Assembly (NCBI GenBank): GCA_913774725.1
Contig: CAJYIG010000261.1
Location: forward strand, 1 to 6,846
Length of the DNA stretch: 6,846 bases
Reading direction: 5' to 3'
Origin: an uncultured Curtobacterium sp.
GTDB taxonomy: Bacteria; Actinomycetota; Actinomycetes; Actinomycetales; Microbacteriaceae
Under the pieces are notes generated by a model, which did not search any database, was not told the origin of the DNA, and saw nothing but the letters and a program-made list of their open reading frames with translations. Both the position numbers and the translations under genes were made by a program. Shown in pieces: positions 1 to 6,135 of the stretch (the stretch's first letter is position 1; every line of letters starts with the position of its first letter).

Positions 1-1621
1 GGTTCTGCGCGAAGTCCTGGTCGACGGTGTCGCGCGTGACGAGGGTGTAGAAGGACGCGGGCAGGCCGTCCTTGTTCGGGCGGAGCAGGCGGCCGAGGCG
101 CTGCGCCTCCTCTTGTCGCGACCCGAACGAGCCGGACACCTGGATGGCGACCGTCGCGTCGGGGAGGTCGACCGAGAAGTTCGCCACCTTCGACACCACG
201 AGCACGTCGATCGAGCCCTCGCGGAAGGCCTGGAACAGCCGCTCCCGCTCGTCCACCGGGGTCGAGCCGGTGATCTCGGCGGCGTCGAGTGACGCGGCGA
301 GGTCGTCGAGCTGGTCGATGTACTGCCCGATGACGAGGATCTGCTCGCCGTGGTGCTTCTCGATGAGCTCCCGCACGACCGGGGTCTTCGCGGGCGAGGT
401 CGCCGCCATCCGGTAGCGCTCGTCGTCGCCCGACGCCGCGTACTCGAGGCGGTCCTGGTGCGGCAGGTCGATCCGGACCTCGTAGCAGGCGGCGGGGGAG
501 ATGTACCCCTGCGCCTCGATCTCCTTCCACGGGGCGTCGTAGCGCTTCGGACCGATCAGCGAGAACACGTCGCTCTCGCGGCCGTCCTCGCGCACCAGGG
601 TGGCCGTGAGCCCGAGACGTCGGCGGGCCTGCAGGTCGGCGGTGAGCTTGAACACCGGCGCGGGGAGCAGGTGGACCTCGTCGTAGACGATGAGCCCCCA
701 GTCGAGGGCGTCGAGCAGCGACAGGTGCGTGTACTCGCCCTTCCGTCGCGCGGTCAGGATCTGGTACGTCGCGATCGTCACCGGCCGGATCTCCTTCGAG
801 GTGCCGGAGTACTCGCCGATGTCCTCGGGGTTGAGCGTGGTCCGGCGGAGCAGCTCGTCGCGCCACTGCCGTGCGGAGACGGTGTTCGTCACGAGGATGA
901 GCGTGGTCGCCTTGACGGTCGCCATCGCCCCGGCGCCGACGAGGGTCTTGCCGGCGCCACAGGGCAGCACCACCACTCCGGAGCCCTGCGCGAAGAAGGT
1001 GTCGACGGCCTGCTCCTGGTACGGACGCATGTGCCACGACGCCGTGTCGAGGTCGATCGGGTGCGGCTGACCCGGCGTGTAGCCCGCCAGGTCCTCCGCC
1101 GGCCAGCCGAGCTTCACGAGCTCCTGCTTGACCTGGCCCCGCGCCCACGGCTGCAGCTCGATCTCCGAGGGGGAGCGCTGGTCGCCGAGCAGGGGCTTGA
1201 TGCGCTTCGACCGGGTCACCTCGGCCAGCACCGACGGGTCCTCGGCGGTGAGGAGCAGGACCGGCTGGCGCTCGAGCTCCTCGGTCGGGGAGTTCGCGAT
1301 CGCCGGGGCGTCCTCGCGCTCCTCACGCCGGATGACGAGCCGTCCGTACCGCGAGACGGTGTCGCGGATGTCGACTGTGACGCTCTGCGGGACCGGGAAC
1401 TTCGCGAACCGCTCGAGCGTGCCGATCATCGACTCGGCATCGTGGCCGGCCGCCCGGGCGTTCCACAGTCCGAGCCGCGTGATCCGGTACGTGTGCACGT
1501 GTTCGGGTGCGCGTTCGAGCTCGGCGAAGGCCGCGAGCTCGTGCCGCGCGTCCTCGGCCTGGGGGTGCGCGACCTCGAGGAGCACGGTGCGGTCACTCTG
1601 CACGATCAGCGGTCCGTTCAT
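1..1621 (-). CDS. XPB/Rad25-type DNA repair helicase, 3' end cut by window
   Basis: Superfamily 2 ATP-dependent DNA helicase of the bacterial XPB (ERCC3-like) family, expected to unwind DNA in the 3'-5' direction during repair. 540 codons are visible. Family members run about 545-560 aa, so probably only 10-25 C-terminal residues lie outside the window. Residues about 4-98 form the XPB/Ssl2-like N-terminal domain. The motor follows: Walker A LPCGAGKT (219-226), DEVH box (314-317), LGLTAT (336-341), the XPB-specific RED triad R344-E345-D346, and motif VI QRLGRLLRP (507-515). The start is well fixed: an in-frame TGA lies three codons before ATG 1621. No Shine-Dalgarno sequence is present, but TAGGCT sits 8 bases upstream, suggesting a leaderless mRNA. 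It is the last gene of a leftward block behind the helicase-associated protein, the same arrangement as Rv0862c-Rv0861c in Mycobacterium tuberculosis. The family call is very secure. The DNA substrate and repair pathway are not shown by the sequence. Confidence 0.96.
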   Translation of the reverse strand, partial: MNGPLIVQSDRTVLLEVAHPQAEDARHELAAFAELERAPEHVHTYRITRLGLWNARAAGHDAESMIGTLERFAKFPVPQSVTVDIRDTVSRYGRLVIRREEREDAPAIANSPTEELERQPVLLLTAEDPSVLAEVTRSKRIKPLLGDQRSPSEIELQPWARGQVKQELVKLGWPAEDLAGYTPGQPHPIDLDTASWHMRPYQEQAVDTFFAQGSGVVVLPCGAGKTLVGAGAMATVKATTLILVTNTVSARQWRDELLRRTTLNPEDIGEYSGTSKEIRPVTIATYQILTARRKGEYTHLSLLDALDWGLIVYDEVHLLPAPVFKLTADLQARRRLGLTATLVREDGRESDVFSLIGPKRYDAPWKEIEAQGYISPAACYEVRIDLPHQDRLEYAASGDDERYRMAATSPAKTPVVRELIEKHHGEQILVIGQYIDQLDDLAASLDAAEITGSTPVDERERLFQAFREGSIDVLVVSKVANFSVDLPDATVAIQVSGSFGSRQEEAQRLGRLLRPNKDGLPASFYTLVTRDTVDQDFAQN

Positions 1622-1628
1622 GACGGAT

Positions 1629-1640
1629 CAGCCTAGGCTG
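1629..1640. repeat. Perfect 12-bp palindrome CAGCCTAGGCTG
   Basis: The two half-sites are exact reverse complements with no spacer. The palindrome covers the putative -10 of xpb and ends 7 bases before the start codon, so a dimeric protein bound here would block the promoter. It could equally be a chance product of the TAGGCT hexamer. No regulator family is recognised from it. Confidence 0.5.
1630..1635 (-). promoter_or_regulatory. Candidate -10 element for leaderless xpb
   Basis: On the minus strand TAGGCT fits the actinobacterial TANNNT -10 pattern and lies 8 bases before ATG 1621, which puts the expected transcription start on or beside the A of the start codon. No convincing -35 hexamer is seen, and the gap contains no ribosome binding site. 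Promoter activity is inferred. Confidence 0.55.
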
Positions 1641-1719
1641 CGCGGCTGCGAGCGGGTCCGCCGGGTGCGCATCGGTGGAGAACCGGCTCCGGCACCGCGG
1701 CTGTGCAGGACCGCGCGGC

Positions 1720-3483
1720 TCAGGCCTCGCTCTCGACCGCGACGACGAGTGACAGCGGCAGCGTCCGCTCCACGTCGACGGCGGTGTCCCGACCGCGCAC
1801 CCGACCGGCGGCGACCGACGTCGGCACGATCGACATCGGCCGTTCCGACCCGTCCGGCATGCGGACCGTCAGCCGGATCGGCGTCTTCCCGCGGACCGCC
1901 AGGTCGATCTGCCGTCCGAGCCACTCCTGCTCCGGCTCCGCGTCCCCGCGCTCCGTCGTCAGGCGGAGTCGTTCCACGAGCGCGTGCGCGGCCTGCTCCG
2001 GTGTGCGCCCGGAGCCACGGCGACGGCCGGGAGGCGCGTCCTGCGTCACCGGACGGGCCGCAGCCGTCAGCACGGCCGGGTACCGCTGCTCCTCGAGCGC
2101 CGCGTGGACCACGTGCGGCGGGTGCGGGGCGGTCAGGGTCGTCAGGTCGACGCGCTCCCAGGTCAGCTGCCGCAGCTCGGCGTCGACCCCGACCAGGTCG
2201 AGCTGGTCGGGCGTCCCGTGCACGACCGTTCCGCGGCCGTCCGGCGCGACGTCGACCACGAGCCCGCCGTCGCGGGAGGCCACCTGGTCGACCAGGTAGC
2301 GCAGCGGCTGCGGCACGTCGGTCGCCGAGAGCCGCTCGAGCAGTGCGAGCAGGTCGTCCCGCGTCGTCCCCGCTCGGAGGGCGCGGCGCACGGAGTCCTC
2401 GGAGACGCGGTACCGCGCGGCCAACCCCGGTGCCTCGAGGTCGGCCACGGTGCGGAGCGCGTCGTCGTCCGCCGGGGACAGCGGCCCGGGGGCGATCACC
2501 GTCAGGTCGTGCTGCAGGTAGACGCCGTCGACGGTCGGCGGCAGGTCCCCCGCAGCGGCGGCGACGTCACCGCCGAGGACCGCGCGACCCGTCGGGGTCA
2601 CCGTGCCGTCGACCGCGAGCCCGAGGACCTCGGCGGTGCCGACGACGTCGAGCAGCACGGCGTCGAGCCACCGTGCCCCCGCCGGGAACGCCCACCGCCC
2701 GACCGCGACCAGGTCGTGCAGGTCGTCGCCGGCCGTCCGGAGCACGTCGTGCACGGCCGGGTCGAGCGAGCGCCACCACCGCCCGGCGAGGCCGACCCAG
2801 CGGTCCGACCACGCGGACACGAGCCAGGCGCGTCCGTCGGACGTCACGGTCCAGCGGCCGTCGCCGGGGTCGGCGAACCCGCAGCGGTCGAGCAGTGCGA
2901 GCCGGTCGGGCACGACGTCCGGGTCCGCGCCGACGCGCTCGCCGAGGGTCCGGGCGAGCGGCGTGCCGATGCCGCCCTTGACGAGTTCGCGCACCTCGCC
3001 GGCGTCGACCGCCCGGAGCAGCTCGGCGAGCACCGTCATCGTCGTGAACGCGCGCTCGGCGCCGGTCGCCCGGGCGCGGTCCTGGTCGGCCGCCTGCTCG
3101 TCGCGAGCGGCGGGGCGGGCCGGGGGCGTGCCTCCCGGCCGGAGGTCGGCGAGCTCCGGGTGGGCGGCCAGCCGTGCGGCGACCGCGTCGTCGACGGCGC
3201 CGGAGTCGCCGGCCAGGCCCAGCGCGACCGCGGGGGCGAGCGCGTCGGCGTCGGTCGACCCGTCGCGGAGCGCGAGCAGCGTGGCCCGCGGCAGGTGCTC
3301 GAGTGCTGCGTCGACCGCGTCGTCGGTCCGGAGGGCCTCGGCGAGGTCGAAGAAGTCGGCCGCGTGCTGCGGGCCCGACTCGGCGAGGACCGACGCGGGC
3401 AGGCGACGGGCGACGACGAGCCGTTCCAGGTCGTCGTCCGGCATCGCCCGCAGGCGGGCGGCGAGGTCGGCGGTGGTCGTCAT
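1720..3483 (-). CDS. Helicase-associated domain protein (XPB/Ssl2-like), probable XPB partner
   Basis: A 587-aa protein of the actinobacterial helicase-associated family (like Rv0862c of M. tuberculosis). It has no helicase motor: I see no Walker A, DExH box or motif VI. Residues about 318-410 form an XPB/Ssl2-like domain (Helicase_C_3 type) that aligns by eye with residues 4-98 of the XPB helicase next door. Compare VYLQHDLTVIAPG with LIVQSDRTVLLEV, and YRV...RALRAG...LLERLS with YRI...NARAAG...TLERFA. The N-terminal 300 residues are mostly helical and unrecognised, with an Ala/Pro/Arg-rich linker at about 116-142. Residues about 522-583 resemble the SH3-like WYL fold, which is a weaker inference. 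ATG 3483 has GGGAG 9 bases upstream. The 19-bp gap to the upstream membrane-protein gene suggests cotranscription, and xpb follows 98 bp downstream. The role is unknown. Regulation or loading of XPB is the natural hypothesis, but nothing here proves it. Confidence 0.88.
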   Translation of the reverse strand: MTTTADLAARLRAMPDDDLERLVVARRLPASVLAESGPQHAADFFDLAEALRTDDAVDAALEHLPRATLLALRDGSTDADALAPAVALGLAGDSGAVDDAVAARLAAHPELADLRPGGTPPARPAARDEQAADQDRARATGAERAFTTMTVLAELLRAVDAGEVRELVKGGIGTPLARTLGERVGADPDVVPDRLALLDRCGFADPGDGRWTVTSDGRAWLVSAWSDRWVGLAGRWWRSLDPAVHDVLRTAGDDLHDLVAVGRWAFPAGARWLDAVLLDVVGTAEVLGLAVDGTVTPTGRAVLGGDVAAAAGDLPPTVDGVYLQHDLTVIAPGPLSPADDDALRTVADLEAPGLAARYRVSEDSVRRALRAGTTRDDLLALLERLSATDVPQPLRYLVDQVASRDGGLVVDVAPDGRGTVVHGTPDQLDLVGVDAELRQLTWERVDLTTLTAPHPPHVVHAALEEQRYPAVLTAAARPVTQDAPPGRRRGSGRTPEQAAHALVERLRLTTERGDAEPEQEWLGRQIDLAVRGKTPIRLTVRMPDGSERPMSIVPTSVAAGRVRGRDTAVDVERTLPLSLVVAVESEA

Positions 3484-3492
3484 CGTCCGCCG

Positions 3493-3497
3493 CTCCC
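3493..3497 (-). promoter_or_regulatory. Ribosome binding site of helicase-associated gene
   Basis: GGGAG on the minus strand, 9 bases before ATG 3483 and inside the 19-bp gap after the upstream stop codon. It supports this start. It also shows that the gene uses ordinary leadered initiation, unlike the first gene of the block and xpb. Confidence 0.6.
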
Positions 3498-3502
3498 GGT
3501 CC

Positions 3503-3802
3503 TCAGCGTGCCGACCGGTTCTCGCGGGCGCGCTTGGTCCAGGTGAGGCCGAGCAGCACGAAGACGAGCACCATGCCGATGGGCAGCCCGACCAGCGGGA
3601 TCGCCATGACCACCGGCCAGGGCATGGAGCCCTGCGCGCTCGGGACGGTGAGCCACATCACGATCATCGCGGCGATGCAGAGGAAGGCGGCGATGAAGAT
3701 GCCGCCGATCATGAACCCGAGGACGCGTTCGGTACGATTGAACGTCACCGGGGTGTCCGCGGGTTCACGCGTGTGCCCGGTGGATCGGGTCGGCTTGGCC
3801 AT
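3503..3802 (-). CDS. Small two-helix membrane protein, function unknown
   Basis: A 99-aa integral membrane protein with no recognisable enzyme motif. A polar N-terminus of about 26 residues, rich in Thr and Arg, precedes transmembrane helix 1 (about 27-52, from VLGFMIGGIFIAAF). A short Pro-containing loop (54-63) follows, then helix 2 (about 64-88, VVMAIPLVGLPIGMVLVF), and the protein ends in a basic tail (KRARENRSAR). By the positive-inside rule both ends should be cytoplasmic. Small proteins of this type are common next to housekeeping genes in Microbacteriaceae-like genomes and are sometimes labelled, without good basis, as transporter components. It is the first gene of the leftward block, 19 bp before the helicase-associated gene. 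It lacks a Shine-Dalgarno sequence and has TATCCT 6 bases before ATG, so it may be translated leaderless. High hydrophobicity in this frame and an intact operon position argue that it is real. Confidence 0.82.
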   Translation of the reverse strand: MAKPTRSTGHTREPADTPVTFNRTERVLGFMIGGIFIAAFLCIAAMIVMWLTVPSAQGSMPWPVVMAIPLVGLPIGMVLVFVLLGLTWTKRARENRSAR

Positions 3803-3808
3803 CGACCC

Positions 3809-3814
3809 AGGATA
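3809..3814 (-). promoter_or_regulatory. Candidate -10 element for the leftward operon (leaderless)
   Basis: Minus-strand TATCCT, 6 bases before ATG 3802, matches TANNNT at the spacing expected for a transcript starting at the A of ATG. Seventeen bases further upstream lies TGGAAC, a loose -35 candidate. There is no Shine-Dalgarno sequence between this hexamer and the start codon. Confidence 0.5.
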
Positions 3815-3818
3815 TCCG
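3813..3818 (+). promoter_or_regulatory. Weak candidate -10 for the cold-shock/DUF3027 pair
   Basis: Plus-strand TATCCG departs from TANNNT only at the last base. It would give a start near 3825 and a leader of about 30 bases containing the ribosome binding site. It overlaps the minus-strand -10 within the palindrome GGATATCC (3810-3817). An alternative is TACGAT at 3733-3738, inside the divergent gene, which would give a leader of about 110 bases. Neither has a clear -35. Confidence 0.25.
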
Positions 3819-3843
3819 ACGCACCACGGCCGTTCCAGACCAC

Positions 3844-3849
3844 GAGGAG
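3844..3849 (+). promoter_or_regulatory. Ribosome binding site of cold-shock gene
   Basis: GAGGAG ends 6 bases before ATG 3856. It is a strong Shine-Dalgarno match that fixes the start codon and indicates a leadered transcript. Confidence 0.75.
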
Positions 3850-3855
3850 TCCAGC

Positions 3856-4233
3856 ATGCCCACCGGCAAGGTCAAGTTCTACGACGACCAGAAGGGGTTC
3901 GGGTTCATCACCGGCGACGACGGTGAGCCGGTCTTCCTGCACGCGTCCTCGCTGCCGGATGGTGTCACCTCGGTCAAGGCCGGGACCCGCCTGGAGTACG
4001 GCGTCGTCCAGGGCAAGAAGGGCTCGCAGGCGCTGTCCGTGCGACTGCTCGAGCCCGCGCCCTCGCTCGCGAAGATGTCCCGCCGCTCCGCCGACGACAT
4101 GGCGGTGATCGTCGAGGACCTCGTGAAGGAGCTCGACCGGATCAGCGGTGACCTGCGCCACGGTCGCTACCCGAAGAACGGCGAGCGCATCGCCGCGATC
4201 CTGCGCCACGTCGCAGACCAGCTGGACGCCTGA
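3856..4233 (+). CDS. Cold-shock-domain protein with actinobacterial C-terminal extension
   Basis: A 125-aa cytoplasmic single-strand nucleic-acid-binding protein. Residues 1-66 are a classical cold-shock domain: GKVKFYDDQKGFGFI contains RNP1 (KGFGFI, 13-18), and VFLHA (26-30) is RNP2. The aromatic RNA-stacking residues F8, F15, F17 and F27 are present, as is H29. Ordinary CspA-type proteins stop at about 67-70 aa. Here a further 55 residues follow, predicted helical, with SRRSADDMAVIVEDLVKEL and then LRHGRYPKNGERIAAILRHV. This extension is shared by the Rv0871 (CspB) type of actinobacterial protein. It may mediate dimerisation or binding of the DUF3027 protein encoded next, though that is inference. 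The start has GAGGAG at ideal spacing. The stop codon overlaps the next start in TGATG, so translation is probably coupled. Likely an RNA chaperone; whether it responds to cold cannot be told from sequence. Confidence 0.95.
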   Translation: MPTGKVKFYDDQKGFGFITGDDGEPVFLHASSLPDGVTSVKAGTRLEYGVVQGKKGSQALSVRLLEPAPSLAKMSRRSADDMAVIVEDLVKELDRISGDLRHGRYPKNGERIAAILRHVADQLDA

Positions 4234-4898
4234 TGGTCGACCACACCGAGCTCGCGCGGAAGGCGCTGCTCGAGGTCACGCCGGAGTCGACGATCGGTCA
4301 GCCGGTCGGCACCGTGGACGAGGGCGACGGCGTCGTCTCGGTCCTCTTCTCGAACCGGATGCCGGGCTACCCGGGCTGGCGCTGGACGGTCTCGGTCGCG
4401 CAGGTCGAGGGTGACGAGCCCACCGTGCTCGAGGTCGAGCTGATGCCGGGCGACGGCTCGCTGGTCGCGCCGGACTGGGTGCCGTGGGCCGACCGGATGG
4501 CGGAGTACCGCGCCGGCCAGGCGGACGAGGACGACGAGTCGGACGAGGACGACGACGACCTCGACGACGCCGAGGAAGCGGACTACGAGGACCCGGACGA
4601 CGACGAGGCCGACGACGACGCGGCGGACGACGACGACGAGTTCGAGGACGACGAGGACGACCTCGCCGAGTCCGACGACGACGAGCTCGACGGGGTGGAC
4701 GTCGACGCGGCGGACACCGACGACGACGCCGACGAAGCCGACGAGGACGAGGACGAGGTCGCCGAGGTGCCCGCTCCGGCGCGCTCCCGCGGCTCGCGTC
4801 GACGGGCGTCCCGCGTCCGGCCGACCGACCCCGACGACGACCTCGAGCTCGACCGGCTCGACCCGTCCGAGACGGACCCGGAGCGACACGGGGCCTGA
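4233..4898 (+). CDS. DUF3027-family protein with long acidic tail
   Basis: A 221-aa cytoplasmic protein of unknown function. Residues 1-95 match the actinobacterial DUF3027 pattern: an N-terminal ALLEV helix, [11 protein letters not shown], the hallmark [13 protein letters not shown] (44-56), then VLEVELMPG and [17 protein letters not shown]. Residues about 97-179 are almost entirely Asp and Glu with a few Ala and should be disordered. A short basic patch follows ([12 protein letters not shown], 185-196), then another acidic stretch to the end. There is no signal peptide or membrane helix. No good ribosome binding site precedes the start. ATG 4233 uses the last base of the cold-shock stop codon (TGATG), so translation probably depends on reinitiation after that gene and the two proteins are likely made together. 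The acidic tail could mimic nucleic acid or bind basic partners, but this is speculation. The family is confident; the function is not known to me. Confidence 0.9.
   Translation: MVDHTELARKALLEVTPESTIGQPVGTVDEGDGVVSVLFSNRMPGYPGWRWTVSVAQVEGDEPTVLEVELMPGDGSLVAPDWVPWADRMAEYRAGQADEDDESDEDDDDLDDAEEADYEDPDDDEADDDAADDDDEFEDDEDDLAESDDDELDGVDVDAADTDDDADEADEDEDEVAEVPAPARSRGSRRRASRVRPTDPDDDLELDRLDPSETDPERHGA
4524..4766 (+). repeat. Low-complexity GAC/GAG tract encoding the acidic region
   Basis: About 240 bases composed largely of GAC, GAG and GCG codons, encoding residues 98-178 of the DUF3027 protein. Runs such as gacgacgacg recur imperfectly. Because the triplets are near-identical, length changes by slippage would stay in frame. 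Confidence 0.8.
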
Positions 4899-4905
4899 CC
4901 GGACG

Positions 4906-4935
4906 CGCAGACGACGCAGACGCAGACGACGCAGA
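4906..4935. repeat. 15-bp exact tandem duplication
   Basis: Two back-to-back copies of cgcagacgacgcaga (4906-4920 and 4921-4935) begin 7 bases after the DUF3027 stop codon. The unit itself contains two cgcaga copies, so shorter related units extend the pattern. Confidence 0.85.
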
Positions 4936-4949
4936 TCACGCGACGCACG

Positions 4950-4997
4950 GACGGACGGGAGGCGCGGTGCCAGCTGGCACCGCGCCTCCCGTCCGTC
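4950..4997. terminator. 48-bp perfect palindrome, probable bidirectional terminator
   Basis: 24 consecutive bases from 4950 to 4973 pair without mismatch with 4974-4997, centred on CAGCTG. It is very GC-rich and would form an extremely stable hairpin in RNA from either strand. It lies 51 bases after the DUF3027 stop and 13 bases after the serC stop. Neither side carries a T-tract, which is common for terminators in high-GC actinobacteria, so the mechanism may be stem-driven or partly Rho-dependent. Position between convergent genes and symmetry favour a shared terminator. Confidence 0.8.
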
Positions 4998-5010
4998 GTG
5001 GCGGTGCGTC

Positions 5011-6129
5011 TCAGCCGCGCAGCTCGCCGACGACGAAGTCGATCGCCCGCACGAGCTTCGCGACGTCGTCCGGGTCGATCGCGGTGAAGGTCGCGACGCG
5101 GAGCTGGTTGCGGCCGAGCTTCCGGTACGGCTCGGTGTCGACGATGCCGTTCGCACGGAGCGTCGCGGCCACGGCCCCGGCGTCGATCGCGTCGTCGAGG
5201 TCGATCGTCGCGACGACCTGCGACCGGTGCGCGGGGTCGGTGACGAACGGGGTGGCGTACTCGGAGGCCTCGGCCCAGTCGTAGATCGTCGACGACGAGG
5301 TCCGCGTCCGCGTGTCCGCCCACGCCAGACCGCCCGACTCGTTGATCCAGCTGACCTGGTCGTCGAGCAGCAGCAGGGTCGCGAGCGCCGGGGTGTTCAG
5401 CGTCTGGTCGAGGCGGGAGTTGTCCACGGCGTTCTTCAGGGACAGGAACTCCGGGACGTACCGGTCCGACGCGGCGATGCGCTCGACGCGCTCGATCGCG
5501 GCGGGGGAGAAGAGCGCGAGCCACAGGCCGCCGTCCGAGGCGAAGTTCTTCTGCGGCGCGAAGTAGTAGACGTCGGTGGCCGAGACGTCGAACGCGGCAC
5601 CGCCCGCGGCGCTCGTGGCGTCGACGACGGTGAGCGCACCCTCGTCACCGGCGGCGCGGACGACCGGGGCCATGACACCCGTCGAGGTCTCGTTGTGCGG
5701 GTCGGCGTAGACGTCGACACCCTCGACCGGCTCGAGCGCGGCGAGGGAGCCACCGGGAGCCTCGACGACGTGCGGGGCCTCGAGCCACGGGGTGTTCGTG
5801 GCCTTGGCGAACTTCGAGCCGAACTCGCCGAAGGACAGGTTCTCCGCACGGCGCTCGACGAGCCCGAACGCGGCGGCGTCCCAGAACGCGGTCGAGCCGC
5901 CGTTGCCGAGGACGACCTCGTAGCCGTCGGGGAGCTGGAAGAGGTCCGCGAGGCTGCGGCGGACGCTGCCGACGAGGTCCTTGACGGGCTTCTGGCGGTG
6001 GGACGTGCCGAGGATCGTCGCCCCGCGGGTCACGAGCGACTCGAGCTGGGCGCCGCGGATCTTGGACGGACCGCAGCCGAAGCGTCCGTCGGTCGGGAGG
6101 AGTTCGGCGGGGATGACGATGTCTGCCAT
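5011..6129 (-). CDS. serC: Phosphoserine aminotransferase
   Basis: A 372-aa PLP-dependent class V aminotransferase of the actinobacterial SerC subtype. It converts 3-phosphohydroxypyruvate and glutamate to O-phosphoserine and 2-oxoglutarate, the second step of serine biosynthesis, in the cytoplasm. Visible features: N-terminal [10 protein letters not shown] (16-25); cofactor phosphate loop [11 protein letters not shown] (74-84); [11 protein letters not shown] (142-152); VDATSAAGG with the Asp (170) expected to contact the pyridine nitrogen; [11 protein letters not shown] with the Schiff-base lysine K194; and a C-terminal [11 protein letters not shown] stretch (338-348). Length matches M. tuberculosis SerC (about 376 aa). 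An in-frame TAG 12 bases upstream makes ATG 6129 the first available start. It has no Shine-Dalgarno sequence, and TAGGAT 6 bases upstream suggests a leaderless mRNA. It stands alone: convergent with the DUF3027 gene and divergent from the iron regulator. Confidence 0.96.
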   Translation of the reverse strand: MADIVIPAELLPTDGRFGCGPSKIRGAQLESLVTRGATILGTSHRQKPVKDLVGSVRRSLADLFQLPDGYEVVLGNGGSTAFWDAAAFGLVERRAENLSFGEFGSKFAKATNTPWLEAPHVVEAPGGSLAALEPVEGVDVYADPHNETSTGVMAPVVRAAGDEGALTVVDATSAAGGAAFDVSATDVYYFAPQKNFASDGGLWLALFSPAAIERVERIAASDRYVPEFLSLKNAVDNSRLDQTLNTPALATLLLLDDQVSWINESGGLAWADTRTRTSSSTIYDWAEASEYATPFVTDPAHRSQVVATIDLDDAIDAGAVAATLRANGIVDTEPYRKLGRNQLRVATFTAIDPDDVAKLVRAIDFVVGELRG

Positions 6130-6135
6130 GTGCCG

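Larger units (their letters stand above)
1622..1719. other. Intergenic gap between helicase-associated gene and xpb
   Basis: 98 bp of GC-rich DNA. It holds the 12-bp palindrome and -10 candidate next to the xpb start. It also contains gcgcggct at both 1640-1647 and 1713-1720, and an imperfect GGTGGAG...CTCCGGCACC inverted repeat around 1674-1696 that is too weak to call a terminator. Whether the helicase is read from the upstream gene, its own promoter, or both cannot be decided from sequence. Confidence 0.5.
4899..5010. other. Convergent intergenic gap
   Basis: 112 bp between the stop codons of the DUF3027 gene and serC. It is filled by a 15-bp tandem duplication next to the DUF3027 stop and a 48-bp perfect inverted repeat next to the serC stop. 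I see no room or signal for another gene. Confidence 0.75.

Noticed and set aside
350..1636. Long plus-strand open frame (428 codons) opposite xpb
   Set aside because: It is antisense to a helicase with complete family motifs, its translation is low-complexity Arg/Gly/Val/Leu-rich, and such frames are expected in high-GC DNA.
1623..1646. Iron box (IdeR/DtxR operator) over the xpb palindrome
   Set aside because: Only about 10 of 19 positions match TWAGGTWAGSCTWACCTWA, six of them from the -10 hexamer itself. The outer half-sites are absent.
1672..1696. Terminator between the helicase-associated gene and xpb
   Set aside because: The inverted repeat is short and interrupted by a bulge, with no T-tract. 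It is not distinguishable from chance in 75% GC DNA.
1984..3546. Plus-strand open frame (520 codons) opposite the helicase-associated gene, plus similar frames at 1128-2981 and 2603-4108
   Set aside because: All are shadows of the real minus-strand gene, with Arg/Pro/Ser/Ala-rich translations and no recognisable domain. Their ends also overlap other good genes.
4167..5156. Minus-strand open frame (329 codons) across DUF3027 and the terminator
   Set aside because: Its Val/Leu/Arg-rich run is the reverse complement of the GAC/GAG acidic tract, and it reads straight through the palindrome and into serC in another frame.
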